Positions 59,732 through 64,000 of a stretch of DNA of 64,000 bases are shown here, piece after piece. A program made the translations under genes and the position numbers. The stretch is from Rusavskia elegans. Its lineage: Eukaryota; Ascomycota; Lecanoromycetes; Teloschistales; Teloschistaceae. The notes under the pieces are model-generated. The model saw only the letters and a program-made list of their open reading frames with translations. It ran no database searches and had not been told where the DNA came from. The DNA is taken from the NCBI GenBank assembly GCA_011316305.1, contig SAUG01000044.1, positions 248,001 to 312,000 on the forward strand, in the 5' to 3' direction. Each line of letters opens with the position of its first letter. The first letter of the stretch is position 1.

Positions 59732-60224
59732 TGTTTTAAAAGCTATCTAGAGAGCTTGGTATTTCTATAAAATATTATTTTTTATAATATATCTATATAC
59801 GGATATATATGAGGTAGTTAAATAATATTAATATAAATAAAATTAGTTCAACAACTAGAATAATATATAGCGATATCTAATAAGTTCAATACGAGCTATA
59901 AAGGAATCGAATTCAAGAAATATATAAATAATAAAGATTTTCTATTTATTTGAATTATTTATTAACTAAAATTACTAAATTGGTTTTAAAATAGAATCTT
60001 TATTTACTAGAATAATTAAATGAATTATATTTTAAAGATATTTACTTATTAAAATAACTAAACCAAAATATTTATTGTTTTTATTTACTAAAACTAGTAA
60101 GTATTTTCTATTATAAATATTAAAATCGTTATATATATTTCTATTTATCGAAATATAATCGGAAATCTAACATTGAATTAAAAATTACCGCGTTTTTAGA
60201 AATACGCTATTTATATTTATAATA
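59732..60224 (-). repeat. Stand-alone family A LTR, heavily RIP-damaged
   Basis: About 493 bp aligned along its length with the solo LTR at 34666-35160 (same orientation): AGCGATATCTAATAAGTTC, ATACGAGCTATAAAGG and repeated TTTACTAAAA blocks. No internal region on either side and no clear target duplication, so it is a solo LTR whose flanks have mutated, or a fragment. Confidence 0.7.
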
Positions 60225-60777
60225 TGATATTTTTTTTATAAAATTTTAATTTCGAGAAACTATTATCTATTTTTTTACAAATGAAAGCAAAGATTTGTCT
60301 ACTAATAATTATTATACGAATGTTATATTTATAGATAAATATAAATTAATCATATAATTTTAATAAAAATATTTATAAAAAGAAAAACTCTATTATATCG
60401 GTAAAGATTCTAAAAAGTATATTAATGTAAAAAAAATCTATTTTTAATACAATTAAATTATTTATATAGAATTTTCATCTTTAAATTCGTTATAAAAAGA
60501 TATAATTTATTTTCTTTTTTTAATTTAAGTACTATTTTTCGTTTATTATTATAATAGATAACCGAATATATATTTATCTTTATAATATTTATATAGATTC
60601 TTTTTTATAAATCGTTTTATTTTTTTACTAAATTCTTTAATCTATAAATTAGTAGTTATCTAAATTAATTAAAATCTTTTCTATATTTAATATAAAATAG
60701 AAATTTATATATTATATTATATTCTTTTATATTGAAATCTAAATAAATTATAGATAGTAATACTATCTATATTTATT
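60225..60777. other. AT-rich degenerate region
   Basis: No gene, repeat or structure recognised. Confidence 0.4.
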
Positions 60778-61648
60778 GAATCCCTTTTGGAAGGCTTCTA
60801 TCTGGAGTTATATTAAGTTTTCATATATATATATATGTTTTATCAACGTTATATACGGCAACGATTATTGTATTTTACGTATAAAGAAATTTTCACAGCC
60901 AAAGGTATACAGTTCGTTAGATAAAATTTACAGCGTCTTTTTTCGACGTTATATATAATTATCAGCTTCTAATACTTCCGCTATATCTATCTACTATACT
61001 ACGAAGTGATTATCTATATCTATTATCTCGGCTATATTTATAATATAATCTATATCTAAATCTTCCGCTAAACGATTAAGGTACTCTTTAACCTATCTAG
61101 TTTTAAAAGGGTCGCTAGATAGTACGCTAGCTACTATAGCTAGAAGCTTTACCCGATTAATTAGACTAAAAAGAAGTAGAAAGGTCGGATAGTACGTTTT
61201 AAAGATAGTAAAAAGATAATTTTTATTAAAGTTAAAATAGATTATTCTATCTATAATAAGATAGTCAACGACCGCGTAGGTAGATATAGTTATTATAGAT
61301 ATACTACCGTTTAGTTTAGCTTATAGCTATAGCTATTACGGGAGTATATACGTACGTAAAAGCTTTTAGATATTATAGAGCTTGTATTACTAGTAAAAGA
61401 AGAAGAAGCGATAACTGCGAGGTATATTTATCTATAAAACTCTCTATATTAGTTAAATTATCGGTAGAAGAATACGTTATATTACTAAGTAAATTTAAAT
61501 TAAAATTCTATAGAAAGAACCGTTATTTATATTAATTAAACTAGAATATAATTTCTACTATCGTATATTTAATACTAGTATACTAACGTTTAATTTATTT
61601 ACCGAACTATTGGTTTACCAGGTATTAAAACCAAAACCAAATTAACTA
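60778..61648 (-). mobile_element. Family C element, copy C3
   Basis: On the plus strand it starts TTGGAAGGCTTCTATCTGGAG, the complement of the right end of C2 and C5, and ends with the A-rich tail ACCAAAACCAAATTAACTAA. Its minus strand carries the conserved frame (about 61330-60990) beginning LNGSISIITIST and including SLINRVKLLAIVAS. Target duplication not resolved because C4 follows directly. Confidence 0.7.
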
Positions 61649-61652
61649 AATA

Positions 61653-62578
61653 AATCAATATTATATACGGCAACGATTATTATATTTACGTATAAAGAAT
61701 TTTTTCTAGCTAAAGATATATTCGTCAGATAAAATTTATAGCGTAATTAATTACTTTCATTTAACTATTTTTTTTATTCGCGAATACGAATTCTCTACTA
61801 TATAAGTTACGAACTTTCTACTCTTTTTTTTAATACTATAAATAATTAGAAATATCTAATATTGTCGCTTTATCTATCTACTATAATACGATATAATTAT
61901 AAATAGTTATCGTATCGTCTATATCTATTATATAATCAGTATCTAAACGTTCTATTAAATTTTTAGGATACTTTTTAACTCGCGTAGCTTTAAAAGGGTC
62001 GCTAGCTATAAAAGAGTCGCTAGCTAGTACGCTAGTTACTACGGCTAGAAATTTTATCCGGTCGATTAAAGTTAAAAGATATAGAGAGATCGGATAGCGC
62101 TTTTTAAAGACGATAAAGAAATTTTTTTTATTAAAGTTAAAATAGATTACTCTAGCTATAATAAAGTATTCGATATTATCGAAAATAGATATAGTTATTA
62201 CGGATATAGAAAGGTACTACTATATAGTTTAGCTATAATATAGCTATTATATAAATATATATATACGTAAAAGATTTTAGTAAATTATAATATTTGCGAA
62301 GAATATTATAGAATTTATATTATTAGTAAAAAAGGGAAAAGCGATAACTATAAAGTATATTTATCTTTAAAAATTTCTACGTTAGTTAAACTATCGATAG
62401 AAAGATCCGTTATATTAATTAGTAAATTTAAATTAAAGTTCTATAGAACCGTTATTTACGTTAATTAAACTAGAATACAAATTCCACTATTATATATTTA
62501 ATACTAGTATACTAACCTTTAATTTGCTTATCGAACTACTGGTTTACCGGGTACTAAAATCAAAACCAAATTAACTAA
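61653..62578 (-). mobile_element. Family C element, copy C4, truncated
   Basis: Starts within the element at AATATTATATACGGCAACG, lacking about 80 bp of the end carrying the GACAGGAGCC motif, and ends in the A-rich tail AACCAAATTAACTAA. It follows C3 directly in the same orientation. One-sided truncation at the end opposite the A-rich tail is what reverse transcription from the tail would give. Its conserved frame (about 62220-61880) is more damaged. Confidence 0.65.
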
Positions 62579-62584
62579 ATATAT

Positions 62585-63549
62585 TTAGTTATTTATTTTG
62601 ATTTTAGTACCCGGTAAACCAGTAGTTCGGTAAGCAAATCAAGCGTTAGTATACCAGTATTAAATATACAGTAGCAGAATTTATACCCTAATTTAATTAA
62701 TATAAATAACGGTTCTTTCTATAGAATTTTAATTTAAATTTGCTCAGTAATATAACGTATCCTTCTACCGATAATTTAACTAACGTAGAGATTTTTATAG
62801 ATAAATATACCTCGCAGTTATCGTTTTTTCTTTATTTACTAGTAATATAAGCCCTGTAATACTATATTCTCGCAAGTACTATAATTTACTAAAAGCCTTT
62901 ACGTACGTATATACTTCCGTAATAGCTATAGTTATAAGCTAAACCAGACGGTAGTATATCCGTAATAACTATATCTACCCGCGCGGTCGTTAACTACCTC
63001 GTTATAGCTAGAGTAACCTATTTCGACTTTAACCTAGATTTTCTCTTTACTACCTTTAAAACGCGCTATTTAACTTCCCTATTCCCTTTTAGTCTAATCG
63101 ACCGGGTAAAGCTTTTAGCCGTAGTAGCTAGTATATTGCCTAGTAACCCTTTTAAAACTAGGTAGGCTAAAGAGTACCTTGATAGCTTAACGGAGCGTTT
63201 AGGTACGGGTTATATAATAAATACGGCCGATACGACGAGTATAGATAATTACTTCGCAGTATAGTAGATAGATATAGCGGAAATATTAGATACTCCTGAT
63301 TATTTATAATATCGAGGAAGGATTAAATATATAGTATTCAAATATAGTAGAGGATTTGTAATCGAATAAAGAAGAAAATAGTTAATATAATTAACTGCGC
63401 TGTAAATTTTATCTGATAAACTGTTTTAGCTGTAAAAATTTCTTTGCTGTACGTAAAATATAATAATCGTTGCCGTATATAACGTTGATAAAACATATAT
63501 ATATAAATAAAAACTTAATATAACCCCAGACAGGAGCCCTCCAGAGGAG
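62585..63549 (+). mobile_element. Family C element, copy C5
   Basis: 965 bp with a perfect 13 bp target duplication TAACTAAATATAT (62572-62584 and 63550-63562). It is inserted in the tail of C4 in the opposite orientation, so C4 and C5 form an inverted repeat of about 0.9 kb per arm. Its ends match C2. Confidence 0.8.
62944..63264 (+). pseudogene. Conserved small reading frame in C5, unknown protein
   Basis: 107 codons from PDGSISVITIST to YFAV, with one internal TAG in a CAG/CGG context. It aligns with the C2 frame, with amino acid differences and one four-codon length difference but no frame loss. It includes LIDRVKLLAVVASI and AKEYLDSLTERLG. Function unknown. Confidence 0.4.
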
Positions 63550-63562
63550 TAACTAAATATAT

Positions 63563-63854
63563 AAATATTTCTATATTTAATCTATATCCGTTTATATATC
63601 CGTATTTATAATTAGAAATTAGATTAATTATAATTCGAGTTTATATATAACTATATAATCTAAATGAAGATTTTATAATCTTTTAAACCGTTTATATAGT
63701 TTAAAATTTTTACTACTATATTAATCAATTTTTAAATAAAACGTAGAAAGGTAGTAAATATTCTCTAAAGCTAAATAATAATAGAAATAAAACTATAACT
63801 AATAGTAACGGATAAAGTAAAGTAAAAAACAAAAATTTACTTTTATATAATTTA
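63563..63854. other. AT-rich degenerate spacer
   Basis: No feature recognised. Confidence 0.4.
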
Positions 63855-64000
63855 TATTGAAATGAAAACGTATTTTGATATAGTAGAATAAATGATAAAA
63901 GTAATTCTATCTATTTAACTAATTAAAGAACAAATAAAAACTTTGTATAGAATTTTTATCTTTTAAACTAAACTAGCGCGCTAAATATTCGGTTTAGATT
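63855..64000. repeat. Copia LTR, cut by the window end
   Basis: The first 146 bp align with the start of the 238 bp copia LTRs at 11684 and 17575 (TATTGAA, AAAACTTTGTATAGA, AACTAGCGCGCTAAA). A copia element or solo LTR continues to the right. Confidence 0.75.

Overview
The window looks like a piece of a filamentous ascomycete (Pezizomycotina) chromosome. About 85% is very AT-rich, TpA-rich and CpA/TpG-poor DNA. It is made of retrotransposons whose reading frames are recognisable but full of TAA/TAG stops and C-to-T or G-to-A changes, the signature of repeat-induced point mutation (RIP). A GC-balanced island at about 43.8-54.5 kb holds the only convincing genes. Their introns are short (55-90 bp) with GT..AG ends and CTAAC branch sites, as in this group of fungi.

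Left arm (1-43.4 kb) is a nested stack of transposons. Family A is a Ty3/gypsy chromovirus with 494-495 bp LTRs; there is one complete copy at 2006-8720 and one broken by later insertions at 31645-43439. Family B is a short gag-only Ty3-like element with 409 bp LTRs (copies B0, B1, B2, B3). There are two Ty1/copia elements on the minus strand (11684-17812 complete; 19637-25680 fragmentary). Family C is an unidentified ~0.93-1.15 kb element carrying a conserved small reading frame and making 9-14 bp target duplications. Two hAT-like non-autonomous elements (38592-39519 and 42624-43052) sit in the broken A copy, the first with a tRNA-like Pol III unit inside. Exact target-site duplications allow the order of insertion to be read.

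Gene island. A minus-strand gene (44113-45924, 573 aa, unknown coiled-coil protein with a basic tail) and a plus-strand gene (46235-49397, 1035 aa) diverge from a 310 bp intergenic region that contains an ACGCGT (MCB-type) site. The plus-strand gene fuses an FHA-like domain, a complete Ser/Thr kinase domain and tandem APSES/KilA-N-like modules, and is the most interesting gene here. After three inverted-repeat elements (49574-50097, 50451-51078, 51875-52343) comes a 349 aa gene (53139-54188) of unknown function.

Right arm (54.5-64 kb) is again RIP-degraded. It holds a complete 2075 bp gag/protease-only copia derivative with 191 bp LTRs (55406-57480), a stand-alone family A LTR (59732-60224), a cluster of three family C elements including a large inverted pair (60778-63549), and the first part of a copia LTR at the window end. 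No rRNA, CRISPR array or bacterial-type feature was seen.
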